A stretch of 64,000 nt of DNA from Janthinobacterium agaricidamnosum. GTDB lineage: Bacteria; Pseudomonadota; Gammaproteobacteria; Burkholderiales; Burkholderiaceae_D. A program made the position numbers and the translations under genes. The notes beneath the pieces are model-generated. The model searched no databases. It was not told where the DNA came from and saw only the letters and a program-made list of their open reading frames with translations. The stretch covers positions 2,170,001 through 2,234,000 of the forward strand of contig NZ_CP033019.1 of assembly GCF_003667705.1 (NCBI RefSeq). Reading direction: 5' to 3'. Positions 17,382-25,539 of this stretch are shown here, piece by piece (within the stretch, counting starts at the first letter, position 1; the number at the start of each line of letters is the position of its first letter).

Positions 17382-18137
17382 TTATGCGTCTTGCAGCATG
17401 GCTTTCATCTTGCCCAGCGCCGTCTTGTTGAGCTGGCAGACGCGGGCGTCGCTCAGGTCCAGTACGGCGGCTATTTCCTTGTAGCTCAGTTCGAATTCGT
17501 AATACATCTGGATCACGCGCTGCTCGCGTTCGTCGAGCGCGCGCAGCGCCTGCTCCAGGCTGCGCCGCACCATCAATTGCTCTTCCGGGCTCGGTGCGCT
17601 GTCGGCCTGTCCCAGGCTTTCCTGCAGCACTTCATCGAAACTGGCGATCAGCTCGGCGTTTTCCGCCAACTGGTATTCCTGGAAAGCTTCCGGCGTCAGC
17701 TTCAGCGCGGCCATGATTTCCGCGTCCAGCGGCTCGCGTCCGAGGCGGCGGGTCAGGGCGCGCACGCTGTCGCGCAGACGGTGGCTTTCCTGGCGCACGG
17801 CGCGCGGGCGCCAGTCCTGGCGTCGCAGTTCATCGAGGATGGCGCCACGGATGCGCAGGCTGGCATAGCTGCCGAAAGACTGGTCCGGCACGCCGTAGCG
17901 GCGCAAGGCTTCGAGCAGGCCCATCAGGCCGATCTGTTCCATGTCGTCGCGGTCGATGGCGCCCGACACCTGCGAATTGAGCTGGCGCACGATGCGTTTC
18001 ACCAAAGGGGAGTACGCCACCAGATGTTGTTGCTCTTCAGCAACGCTGAGCACGGCCGCGCAAGCGCTGGCGGCGGCATATTCGCCGGCGCCATACGCTT
18101 CCTGGTATTGCTCTACATAGGCCAAGGGATCTCCCAC
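17382..18137 (-). CDS. fliA: Flagellar sigma factor FliA (sigma-28; LafS position)
   Basis: 251 aa. It directs RNA polymerase to late flagellar promoters. Region 2 is seen as HLVAYSPLVKRIVRQLNSQ ... DMEQIGLMGLLEALRRYGVPDQSFGSYASLRIRGAILDELRRQDWRPR. Region 4 ends ALDEREQRVIQMYYEFELSYKEIAAVLDLSDARVCQLNKTAL. It lies between fliL and motA, exactly where lafS lies in lateral operons; primary systems usually have fliA next to flhG or fliZ. Confidence 0.95.
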   Translation of the reverse strand: MGDPLAYVEQYQEAYGAGEYAAASACAAVLSVAEEQQHLVAYSPLVKRIVRQLNSQVSGAIDRDDMEQIGLMGLLEALRRYGVPDQSFGSYASLRIRGAILDELRRQDWRPRAVRQESHRLRDSVRALTRRLGREPLDAEIMAALKLTPEAFQEYQLAENAELIASFDEVLQESLGQADSAPSPEEQLMVRRSLEQALRALDEREQRVIQMYYEFELSYKEIAAVLDLSDARVCQLNKTALGKMKAMLQDA

Positions 18138-18158
18138 TAGGTCGGCTGGCGTGTTGGC

Positions 18159-18635
18159 TTATTCAATGATCAGCTTGCCGACCATGACTTCGGTGAACGG
18201 TTTTTCCATCTGTTCACGCTCGTAGCTGACATTGAAGGCTTTGTTGATCTGCTCGGCATATTGTTCCACGGTCATGGTCTGCGCCTTGTCCAGCGGAAAA
18301 CTCGACAGGGTGCTGACGGCGATCGAGCGCATCAGCGGCAAGTGATCCTTGGTCAGCTTTTCCTTTTCCTCGGTGGTGGCGATCACCAGGTCGGCCGACA
18401 GGTAATGCGTTTCGCCTTCGCCGGGGCCGCGGCGCAACATCACGATGACTTTGTCCAGCGTGAGGAACTTGCGCGCCTTCTTGCCCGTGGCGGGCGGTGG
18501 CGGGGCTTTCGCTTCGGCGACATCGGCATGGCCGGCGACCGGCTTGGCCAAATACCAGATGGCGCCGCCAGCGGCGCCGGCGGCCAGCACGGCCACGCCG
18601 ACAAAGCCGGCTATCAGTTTCATTTTCATATTCAT
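18159..18635 (-). CDS. fliL: Flagellar basal-body-associated protein FliL
   Basis: 158 aa. It is an inner-membrane protein that stabilises the stators. One N-terminal membrane helix (LIAGFVGVAVLAAGAAGGAIWYLA), a Pro/Ala-rich linker and the periplasmic FliL domain (FLTLDKVIVMLR ... HYLSADLVIATTEE ... LIIE) are present. The ATG overlaps the fliK stop by one base (TGATG). Confidence 0.93.
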   Translation of the reverse strand: MNMKMKLIAGFVGVAVLAAGAAGGAIWYLAKPVAGHADVAEAKAPPPPATGKKARKFLTLDKVIVMLRRGPGEGETHYLSADLVIATTEEKEKLTKDHLPLMRSIAVSTLSSFPLDKAQTMTVEQYAEQINKAFNVSYEREQMEKPFTEVMVGKLIIE

Positions 18636-19798
18636 CAGGCGGTCTCTCGCTCGTGGCTGGCGTATGTGGTAGCGGCGGTGCTGCCGTCGGACAGGGCGCG
18701 TCCCGGCTCGGCGTCGTCCTGCTGGCGGCCCGGCTGACGCTGGCCGCGCGCATCGCCTTCGGCGAACGCCTGGGCAGCGGGGCTGCGCGGGGTGGCGCTG
18801 ATATTGACGGCCACGTCGGTGTACTGGCGCTGCGCCAGGTCGCTGCGCATGTTCTCGCCGATGCCTTGCAACTGGCGCAACACTTCCGAATTCGACGCCG
18901 TGACGTTCACCTGCAGCGCGCCGGCCGTATGGCGGATGGAAATTTCAATGCGTCCCAGCATGGGCGGCTCGAGGCGGATCGTTGCGTGTTCGCTGTTGCG
19001 GCCGATCTGCGTCTGCAGGCGTTCGCCCAGCGCTTCGCGCAGCGGTTCCTGCCATTGCTGGGCTGGGCCGTTGAGCTTGATGGTGTCGCCGGCCGGGGCC
19101 GCTGTGGCCGTATTGCCGACCGTGCCCGTCAGGCCCAGGTTGGGCGTGGCCGGTGCCGGCGTCGCGGCGCCACGTTCGCCTTCGCGCGCGGCAACGGCAG
19201 GCGCGGCGACGGCGGTTGCCGGAGCGCTTTGCTGCAGCAGCGATTCGAACGGCTGTGCCGGCGAGCCGCCCTTGGCGGCCGTCGCCGGGTTGGCGGCGGC
19301 CAGCGGCTCGCGCGTGTCGCGGCCTGGCGCTGGCGCCGTTGCCGGTGCGTTCAGGGTGACCGCCGACGGATGCAGGCTGATGTTGAGTGCCGGATTGGCT
19401 TGCGCCGCATTCGCCTGCACCTGTGTCTGCGCTTGTGTCTGAACTTGCGCCTGGGCGGCGGCACGCGTCTCGGCTGCGGCCGCGTCCGTTGGCGGCAGCA
19501 TGCTCACCGGCAAGCCGATAACGGGGGCGGCCATGGCCGGCAGGCTGCTGTCGGCCTGGCTGTCGCTGTCGCTCTCCTTCGCGGGAGCGGGCGTGTCGGT
19601 GTCGGCCGTTTCCACGCCCGTCACGTCAAGCACCTGCGCAAACAGGGGCAGGGCGGAGGGCACGGTGCCAGTAGCGGCATAGCCTGGTGTGCCGGGCAAG
19701 GCGGCGGCCTGTGACGGCGCTGCCGCCGGTGCTGGTGCAGCTGCCGCAGGGGTCGCCGGTGCCGGAGCGGCCGGCGCCGTGTTGAAGTTCATGATCAT
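18635..19798 (-). CDS. fliK: Flagellar hook-length control protein FliK
   Basis: 387 aa. It is the molecular ruler that stops hook growth. The first 230 residues are Ala/Pro/Thr-rich and low-complexity, as in FliK. The conserved C-terminal export-switch domain is at about 265-345 (QTQIGRNSEHATIRLEPPMLGRIEISIRHTAGALQVNVTASNSEVLRQL). The ATG at 19798 overlaps the fliT stop (ATGA). A second FliK-domain protein is encoded at 34630-35736. Confidence 0.92.
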   Translation of the reverse strand: MIMNFNTAPAAPAPATPAAAAPAPAAAPSQAAALPGTPGYAATGTVPSALPLFAQVLDVTGVETADTDTPAPAKESDSDSQADSSLPAMAAPVIGLPVSMLPPTDAAAAETRAAAQAQVQTQAQTQVQANAAQANPALNISLHPSAVTLNAPATAPAPGRDTREPLAAANPATAAKGGSPAQPFESLLQQSAPATAVAAPAVAAREGERGAATPAPATPNLGLTGTVGNTATAAPAGDTIKLNGPAQQWQEPLREALGERLQTQIGRNSEHATIRLEPPMLGRIEISIRHTAGALQVNVTASNSEVLRQLQGIGENMRSDLAQRQYTDVAVNISATPRSPAAQAFAEGDARGQRQPGRQQDDAEPGRALSDGSTAATTYASHERETA

Positions 19799-20112
19799 GC
19801 TTGATTCCCGTCCGAGTCGTATTCGCCGAGCGCGGCGTAGGCGACCCAACCTTCCTTATTTGCCTGTAATGCACCCAGGTGTTGACCCAGGCGTTCTTTT
19901 TCCTCAGAGCAAATTTTAACCGCTTGCGCGTGATTTTTGCGCAATTGCAACAATTCTGTTTGTTCCAGCGCACTCCATGCGCCCCGTTCGGCCAGCAAGG
20001 GGATGTTTTTCGCCAGGCTGGCGGACAGTTTTCCCATGGCTTCCCAATCCGCTTGCGCGATGGCGGCGCTCAATTGCCGGTTCAGCTGTTGCAGGATGCC
20101 GCGCCTAGGCAT
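19795..20112 (-). CDS. fliT: FliT-like flagellar export chaperone
   Basis: 105 aa, all helical. Position directly after fliS, size and the FliT-like pattern (LNRQLSAAIAQADWEAMGKLSASLAKNIPLLAERGAWSALEQTELLQLRKNHAQAVKICSEEKERL) support a chaperone for FliD. The sequence is weakly conserved in this family, so the name rests partly on synteny. The start overlaps fliS by 8 bp. Confidence 0.75.
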   Translation of the reverse strand: MPRRGILQQLNRQLSAAIAQADWEAMGKLSASLAKNIPLLAERGAWSALEQTELLQLRKNHAQAVKICSEEKERLGQHLGALQANKEGWVAYAALGEYDSDGNQA

Positions 20113-20494
20113 TGTTGGCCTGGACGCCCACCCAGCCGCGCTTGATGGTGGTCATCAGGGTAGTCACTTCGTCGATCAGGGTCGGGTCGAGCTTGATGCC
20201 GGCCGTGTACAGGCGCGCCACGCAATAGTCGTACAGGCGGGCCAGGTTGACGACCACTTCGCCGCCATTGTCGAAATCGAGCGAGCTCGACAGACCGTTG
20301 ATGATTTGCGTGCATTTATCCAGGCTGATGGCCTTTTGCTCGTAGCGCTTGCCTACGATATGCCCGCGCGCGCGCGCCAGTTCTTCCAGCAGGCCGTCCG
20401 TCAGCACCAGTACCAGCTCGACCGGTGTGGCGCGGGCGGTCTGGGCATCCAGGTTGACGGCATGGTAGTTGCCGTAAGCTTCATTGTTTAACAT
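20105..20494 (-). CDS. fliS: Flagellin chaperone FliS
   Basis: 129 aa. It binds the flagellin C-terminus in the cytoplasm before export. The hallmarks AYGNYHAVNLDAQTARATPVELVLVLTDGLLEELARARGHI and KRYEQKAISLDKCTQIINGLSSSLDFDNGGEVVVNLARLYDY are clear. It is the second gene after fliD, matching lafC. Confidence 0.95.
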   Translation of the reverse strand: MLNNEAYGNYHAVNLDAQTARATPVELVLVLTDGLLEELARARGHIVGKRYEQKAISLDKCTQIINGLSSSLDFDNGGEVVVNLARLYDYCVARLYTAGIKLDPTLIDEVTTLMTTIKRGWVGVQANNA

Positions 20495-20545
20495 GTCTTA
20501 TTTCTCACTGTCTAAACTTGCGGCGGCGCGGCAGGCACGCTCGCC

Positions 20546-21970
20546 TTAGGATTTGTCGTTGCCAAACATGGCGTCGAACATGTCGACCGTCTTGTACATC
20601 TGTTCCTGCATGACTTGCAGGCGCGTATATTGATCCAGGAAACGCTTGTAGGCCGTGTTGTACTGGCTCGTCAGCAGGTCGGTGCTTTTGCTCAGCGACT
20701 TCTGCAAGCTGGTATTCGCATCGAGACGCTGCACCAGCTGGCCCTTGGTGATATTGCTCCATTGGCCCAACGCCTTGTCCAGGCCGCCTAACACGCCCGA
20801 TGGGGCCGACAGGCTGTTGTTGCCAAACAACTTGTCCAGGTCGCCAGGGTTCGATGCCAGCTTGGCGGTCAGCTTGGCCGTATTCAGGCTCAGCGTGCCG
20901 TCGCGGTTGGCGGTCACGCCGTAGGAGACCAGCGAGACGCCGCCGACGCTCTGGCGCAGCAGATTGTTCAAATTGCTGCGCAGGGCGTTCAGGCCGGAAT
21001 CGTGGGCAAAGATGCCGGCCGCGACGTTCTTGTCCGGGTCGCCGGAACTGGCCAGGCCGTCCAGCACGCTTTTCAGCTTGTTGTAGGCATCGACGAATGC
21101 CTGCACATTGGTTGCCGTGCCGCCGCTGTCGGTTGCCACCGTGACCGTCACGGGCGCGTCGCCCGTGTTCATGGCCTTGGTGAAGGTCATTTTCACGCCC
21201 GTCACGTTGGTAAAGGTATTCGACGCCTGCGTGATTTGCGTGCCGGTGTCCTTTGCGCCCAGCCAGACGATGGCGTCCTGCGCCTTGACGACTTCCTTGA
21301 TGTTGGTGGCCGCGTCCGTCACCAGGGCCTTGGTCAGCGCGGTATTCGTCACGCTCGACGCGTCCAGCGTGACGGCGTTTTCCTTGCCAGTCAGGTTCGA
21401 TGTCAATACCAGCTGCGCCTGGTTGCCGATGGTGACGATGGAAGCCGTCACGCGCGAATTGTTCTTGCTGTTGCCATTGATGGCGGCGGCGATTTCCTGC
21501 GGCGTCAGGTTGCCGTCGGCATCCTTGTCAGCGGCGCTCAGGTCGATGTCAAAGCTGTTGTCTGCGGTGACGGGGGCCAGCGGATCGCCGATCCGCACGG
21601 CCAGCGTGCCGCTGCCGGCGGCGGGGCTGCTGGCGAGGCCGCTGTACGAAGTCTGGCTGGCTGTGGCCAGTTGCTGTACGAAAAAGGAATAGCTGCCGGC
21701 AACTGCCGTGGCATCGGCCGTGCCGCTGCCATAGGCGGTATTGCTGAAGGTGGCGGACTGGCTCAGCAGCGACTTGCTGCTGCTCATGGTCGTCATCGTA
21801 CTTTGGAAGGCGCTCATGGCCAGCTTCAGGTTGTTCAGCGCCGCGGCCGTGGTGTTGGCCAGTGCGGTTTGCTTAGTCAATTTGTCCTGCTGCGCCGCGA
21901 CCGACTTGGTAGCCAGGTTTTTTGCAGTGACGAGCGGATCGTATTGCGGTGCAGTAATTACGTTTGCCAT
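20546..21970 (-). CDS. fliD: Flagellar filament cap protein FliD (HAP2)
   Basis: 474 aa. It forms the cap that folds flagellin at the filament tip. The N-terminal domain includes LVTAKNLATKSVAAQQDKLTKQTALANTTAAALNNLKLAMSAFQSTM. The C-terminal domain ends LDKALGQWSNITKGQLVQRLDANTSLQKSLSKSTDLLTSQYNTAYKRFLDQYTRLQVMQEQM, the usual FliD coiled core. AGGAG lies upstream of the ATG. It probably begins the fliD-S-T-K-L-A-motAB transcript. Confidence 0.95.
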   Translation of the reverse strand: MANVITAPQYDPLVTAKNLATKSVAAQQDKLTKQTALANTTAAALNNLKLAMSAFQSTMTTMSSSKSLLSQSATFSNTAYGSGTADATAVAGSYSFFVQQLATASQTSYSGLASSPAAGSGTLAVRIGDPLAPVTADNSFDIDLSAADKDADGNLTPQEIAAAINGNSKNNSRVTASIVTIGNQAQLVLTSNLTGKENAVTLDASSVTNTALTKALVTDAATNIKEVVKAQDAIVWLGAKDTGTQITQASNTFTNVTGVKMTFTKAMNTGDAPVTVTVATDSGGTATNVQAFVDAYNKLKSVLDGLASSGDPDKNVAAGIFAHDSGLNALRSNLNNLLRQSVGGVSLVSYGVTANRDGTLSLNTAKLTAKLASNPGDLDKLFGNNSLSAPSGVLGGLDKALGQWSNITKGQLVQRLDANTSLQKSLSKSTDLLTSQYNTAYKRFLDQYTRLQVMQEQMYKTVDMFDAMFGNDKS

Positions 21971-22059
21971 GCCAGACTCCTGAATAAAGGGATATACCGG
22001 TACAAGGCGACCCCCATTCCCGTTTTGTGAAGTTTTCCTGAAAGAAACTTACACCAACC

Positions 22060-22497
22060 TCATTTTACCTGTCCGCGGAACCAGAATTGCGTCGCCAGCT
22101 CGTCTTGCCGCTTGGCATCGACACGTTGTTGCTCATTTGCAACATGTTTTTGTTTTTGCGTCAGCACCTGGTCCAATACTTCGCGCTTGGCCCAGGCCGT
22201 ATTGAGCGCGCGTTGCGAGACGGCCATGTTGGCCTCGTGCAAATGCAGGTCGGTACGGTGCTGGTCGGCCATCTGCATGACGGCTTGCTTGAAGTTGCCG
22301 CAATTGACGGACAGGGCCAGGGGCAGGGCGCCGCTGGGGCCGCTATCCGTGTACAGACCCGTCAGGCGCTCCAGGTTTTTCTGGTAGCGCTCGCGCACGG
22401 CCGTCTGCGCCGCCATTTCGCCTTGCAGGCGTTCGACTTCGGTGCTGCGCAGGCCGACCAGGGTGGTCAGGTTGCGGATAGTATGCGCGTCGCTCAC
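22060..22497 (-). CDS. fliJ: FliJ-like flagellar export protein
   Basis: 145 aa, a predicted coiled coil along nearly the whole length (VGLRSTEVERLQGEMAAQTAVRERYQKNLERL ... LHEANMAVSQRALNTAWAKREVLDQVLTQKQKHVANEQQRVDAKRQDE). Directly downstream of fliI, this is FliJ, the stalk of the export ATPase that also recycles chaperones. Sequence conservation of FliJ is low, so identification depends on size, helical character and position. Confidence 0.85.
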   Translation of the reverse strand: MSDAHTIRNLTTLVGLRSTEVERLQGEMAAQTAVRERYQKNLERLTGLYTDSGPSGALPLALSVNCGNFKQAVMQMADQHRTDLHLHEANMAVSQRALNTAWAKREVLDQVLTQKQKHVANEQQRVDAKRQDELATQFWFRGQVK

Positions 22498-22505
22498 GTA
22501 TGCTC

Positions 22506-23816
22506 CTAGGCCATGATCTGTTCAAGTTGTTCGATGCACTGCCCCATCGGCGCCTCTTCCTTGGTGCCCTGGCACAGGAAGGCTTCGATGGGCGCGTGCA
22601 ACTGCACGGCGCGGTCGGTGATCGGGTCGGCGCCGGGCACGTAGGCGCCCAGCGGGATCAGGTCGCGCACGCGCGCATGGCGCGCCATCGACGCTTTCAG
22701 CGCGCGCGCCGCCTGCATGTGGGGGGGCGTGATCACCTGCGCCATGCAGCGGCTGATCGAGGCGGCGATATCGATGGCGGGGTAGTGGCCCCGCTCGGCC
22801 AGTTCGCGCGTGAGCACGATGTGGCCGTCGAGAATTGCGCGCGCCGTATCGACCACGGGGTCCTGCTGGTCGTCGCCTTCGGCCAGCACCGTGTAGATGG
22901 CGCTCATGCTGCCTTCCGGGTGGGCGCCGTTGCCGGCGCTTTCCACCAGTTGCGGCAGGTTCGAAAACACGGACGGCGGGTAGCCGCGCGTGGCCGGCGG
23001 CTCGCCCAGGGCCAGCGCCACTTCGCGCAAGGCCATCGCATAGCGCGTGAGCGAGTCGACCAGCAGCAGCACGTGCTTGCCCTGGTCGCGGTAATGGGCG
23101 GCGATCGAATGGCACAGTTCGGTGGCCATGATGCGCATCAAGGGCGATTCGTCGGCCGGCGCGATCACCAGCACGGCCTTTTTCAAGCCTTCGGCGCCCA
23201 GCGATTTTTCCACGAATTCGCGCACTTCGCGGCCCCGCTCGCCGATCAGGCCGACGACGACGACATCGGCCACGGTCTGGCGCGTGATCAGGCCCAGCAG
23301 CACGCTCTTGCCCACGCCGGAGCCGGCCATCAGGCCCACGCGCTGGCCCTTGCCCAGGGTCAGCATGCTGTTAATCGCCCGCACGCCCACGTCCAGCGGT
23401 TCGACCACCGGTTGTTTCTTCAGGGGATTGATCTTCGGCGGCGTCACTTCCAGGATGTGTTCGCCGCCGAGGCGGCCCAGGTCGTCGATCGGCTCGCCCA
23501 GGCCATTGACCATGCGGCCCAGCCACGACGGGCCGATCTGCAGGCTGGCCTTGTCGGGCAGGGGCAGGACTCTGGCGCCCGTGGTAAGGCCCGTCGCCTT
23601 CTTGAACGGCATTAAATACGACAGTTTTTCGCGGAAGCCGACGACTTGCGCATCGAGCCATTCGCCATTGACTGTTTCAATTTGACAACGCTGGCCCGTG
23701 TGCAGGCGGCAGCCGGCGCTTTCCAGCAGCAGGCCGGAGGCGCCGACCAGGCGGCCGGTGGGTGTCGCGACCGGGATGTCGCCGATCTCGAAGCTGCGCA
23801 GCGTGTCGGCGATCAT
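22506..23816 (-). CDS. fliI: Flagellar export ATPase FliI
   Basis: 436 aa, full length. It energises substrate entry into the export gate. Walker A is AGSGVGKS at residues 164-171, Walker B LLLVD at about 250-254. Other F1-beta-like landmarks are IGERGREVREF and TRGYPPSVFSNLPQLVESAGN. Its start overlaps fliH by 4 bp and its stop lies 8 bp before fliJ. Confidence 0.97.
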   Translation of the reverse strand: MIADTLRSFEIGDIPVATPTGRLVGASGLLLESAGCRLHTGQRCQIETVNGEWLDAQVVGFREKLSYLMPFKKATGLTTGARVLPLPDKASLQIGPSWLGRMVNGLGEPIDDLGRLGGEHILEVTPPKINPLKKQPVVEPLDVGVRAINSMLTLGKGQRVGLMAGSGVGKSVLLGLITRQTVADVVVVGLIGERGREVREFVEKSLGAEGLKKAVLVIAPADESPLMRIMATELCHSIAAHYRDQGKHVLLLVDSLTRYAMALREVALALGEPPATRGYPPSVFSNLPQLVESAGNGAHPEGSMSAIYTVLAEGDDQQDPVVDTARAILDGHIVLTRELAERGHYPAIDIAASISRCMAQVITPPHMQAARALKASMARHARVRDLIPLGAYVPGADPITDRAVQLHAPIEAFLCQGTKEEAPMGQCIEQLEQIMA

Positions 23817-24502
23817 GCAGGCGCGCCGTGGTCTGCGTGTTCGGCGGCCAGCGCCAGGTGGCTGCTGACCTGCTCCATGCAGGCCGACAGGCGCTGATGG
23901 CAGCCCGCATCGACTTCATTGTCGCCGGCCTTGATGCGGCATTCGCCCGCGTCGAGGCGCGCGTCGGCGATCAGGTTCCAGCGCTTGGCGCGCTTCGGAT
24001 CGAGTTCGCTGATGCGTTTGAGTTCTTCCGGATTGAGGAAGACGTCGATTTCCTCGCGCGTGGGCGGCATCGAGGCCAGGGTCTCGTCGACCAGGGCCAG
24101 CAATTGCACCGGCTGCAGCGCCAGTTCCGCGCGGATCACCTGGCGCGCCACCTTGGCCACCAAGTCGACCACTTCCTTGCGCTGCGCTTCGCGGTAATCG
24201 GCGCGCACTTTCTTCAGGTCGCGCAAGATGGCGTCGACGGGGCGGGCCAGGCGGTCCAGCGCCACCAGCGTTTCATTGCGGCCTTCTTCGCGGCCCTGCG
24301 CCATGCCGTCGCTGCGCCCGGCGTCGTAGCCATCCTGCTGGCCTTGCACCAGGCCCACTTCGTAGCCGTCGCGCTGGCCCTGCTCGAAACCTTCCGAGAC
24401 GGACGCCTGCCACTGGCCATCCGTGTCCTCGTTGGAGGCACGCTGGCCGGCGGCGATGAATTGCGACAGCGGCGGGAAACGATACGAGCGGAAGTGTTTC
24501 AT
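23813..24502 (-). CDS. fliH: Flagellar export ATPase regulator FliH
   Basis: 229 aa. It links FliI to the C ring. It has the FliH glycine-repeat helix (EGFEQGQRDGYEVGLVQGQQDGYDAGRSDGMAQGREEGRNE, GxxxG-type spacing, about residues 38-78) and the stator-like C-terminal domain (VVDLVAKVARQVIRAELALQP ... DVFLNPEELKRI). The ATG at 24502 overlaps the fliG stop (ATGA). The frame stays open far upstream only because it runs antiparallel in phase with fliG. Confidence 0.94.
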   Translation of the reverse strand: MKHFRSYRFPPLSQFIAAGQRASNEDTDGQWQASVSEGFEQGQRDGYEVGLVQGQQDGYDAGRSDGMAQGREEGRNETLVALDRLARPVDAILRDLKKVRADYREAQRKEVVDLVAKVARQVIRAELALQPVQLLALVDETLASMPPTREEIDVFLNPEELKRISELDPKRAKRWNLIADARLDAGECRIKAGDNEVDAGCHQRLSACMEQVSSHLALAAEHADHGAPA

Positions 24503-25539
24503 TCGATCACCGCTTCGGCAAACAGTTGCACTTCGATCTCGCCCGCATCGGCGAGGCCTTTGACGGTGGCCATGATTTCCTGGCGCGTCTGTTCGATGCG
24601 CGACAGGGGCACGGGGCCGGAGCGGCGCATCATGTCTTCGAAACTCTGCGCCTGGCGGCGCGGCATGGTTTTCAGCACGGCGTCGCGGATCGACGGTTCC
24701 GCGCCCTTCAGTGCAATCGCCCACTGTTCCATCGGCACGTCTTCCAGGATGCGCGTGAGCGTGACATCGCTCTGCGTGGCCAGGATCAGGAAGTCGTACA
24801 TGCTCAGTTCGATTTCCGACACGACGTCCGGGTCGTGCGCACGCAGCAGTTCGACCAGCGCGGCGCGGTTGCCCGGCATGCGGTTGAGAATCTCGGCCGC
24901 CTGGCGGATGCCCTCGACGCTGGTGCTTTGCGTGTCGAGCGCGCCCAGGCAGCGGCCCACCAGTTCGTCGAGCTCGACCAGCAGGTCGCGGTCGATCTCG
25001 TCCAGGCGCGCCAGGTTCAGCAAGACCAGGTCGCGGCCTTCGGCGGGCAGGGCGTCGAGGATCTGGCCGGCCAGCGCGGGCGGCAGGAAGGCCAGGAACA
25101 CGGCTTGCATCTGCACGTGCTCGTTGACGATGTATTCGGCCAGCCATTTTGGCGAGGCCCATTGCAGGCGCGCCATTTTGGGGCGGATGGCGTCGCCGTA
25201 AATGTTGTTGAGCACGCTATTTGCGATATCGCTGCCCAGCGCCATGTCCAGCGAGCGCTTCAGGTAGCTGCGCGAGGCGCCGTGCACGCCGCTTTGCTGG
25301 CGGTAGTCGTCGAAGAAGGTCTGCATGGCCGTTTTCACGGATTCGACCTTGATGCCGCTCATGCGCGACATCACTTGCGTGACTTCCAGCAATTCTTCGC
25401 GCGACAGGCAGCGCAGCACGTTGGCGGCCTGTTCTTCGCCGATGCTCAGCAGCACGATGGCGGCCTGTTCCACTGGGTTCAGGCTGGCGCTTTCGTATTC
25501 GGCGCCGTCGGAGGGATTATTGTTGTTGAGTTCGGCCAT
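24499..25539 (-). CDS. fliG: Flagellar motor switch protein FliG (divergent, lateral type)
   Basis: 346 aa. It is the rotor protein that receives torque from MotA. All three domains are present. In the middle domain the FliM-contact motif normally written EHPQ is EHVQ (residues 140-143). In the C-terminal torque helix the usual K (ALKGAEP, K278) and an Arg (MPRR, 294-295) are kept, one Asp is kept (D302), the next is Met (M303), and the Arg normally after GPV is Pro (GPVPLSR). I read these by eye against the E. coli sequence. I chose the ATG at 25539; a GTG at 25575 is possible. It overlaps fliF by 23 bp. Confidence 0.95.
   Translation of the reverse strand: MAELNNNNPSDGAEYESASLNPVEQAAIVLLSIGEEQAANVLRCLSREELLEVTQVMSRMSGIKVESVKTAMQTFFDDYRQQSGVHGASRSYLKRSLDMALGSDIANSVLNNIYGDAIRPKMARLQWASPKWLAEYIVNEHVQMQAVFLAFLPPALAGQILDALPAEGRDLVLLNLARLDEIDRDLLVELDELVGRCLGALDTQSTSVEGIRQAAEILNRMPGNRAALVELLRAHDPDVVSEIELSMYDFLILATQSDVTLTRILEDVPMEQWAIALKGAEPSIRDAVLKTMPRRQAQSFEDMMRRSGPVPLSRIEQTRQEIMATVKGLADAGEIEVQLFAEAVIE

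Noticed and set aside
24503..25162. Upstream extension of the fliH frame inside fliG
   Set aside because: Overlaps fliG fully and is Arg/Pro/Gly-rich; the ATGA overlap at 24502 marks the real start.
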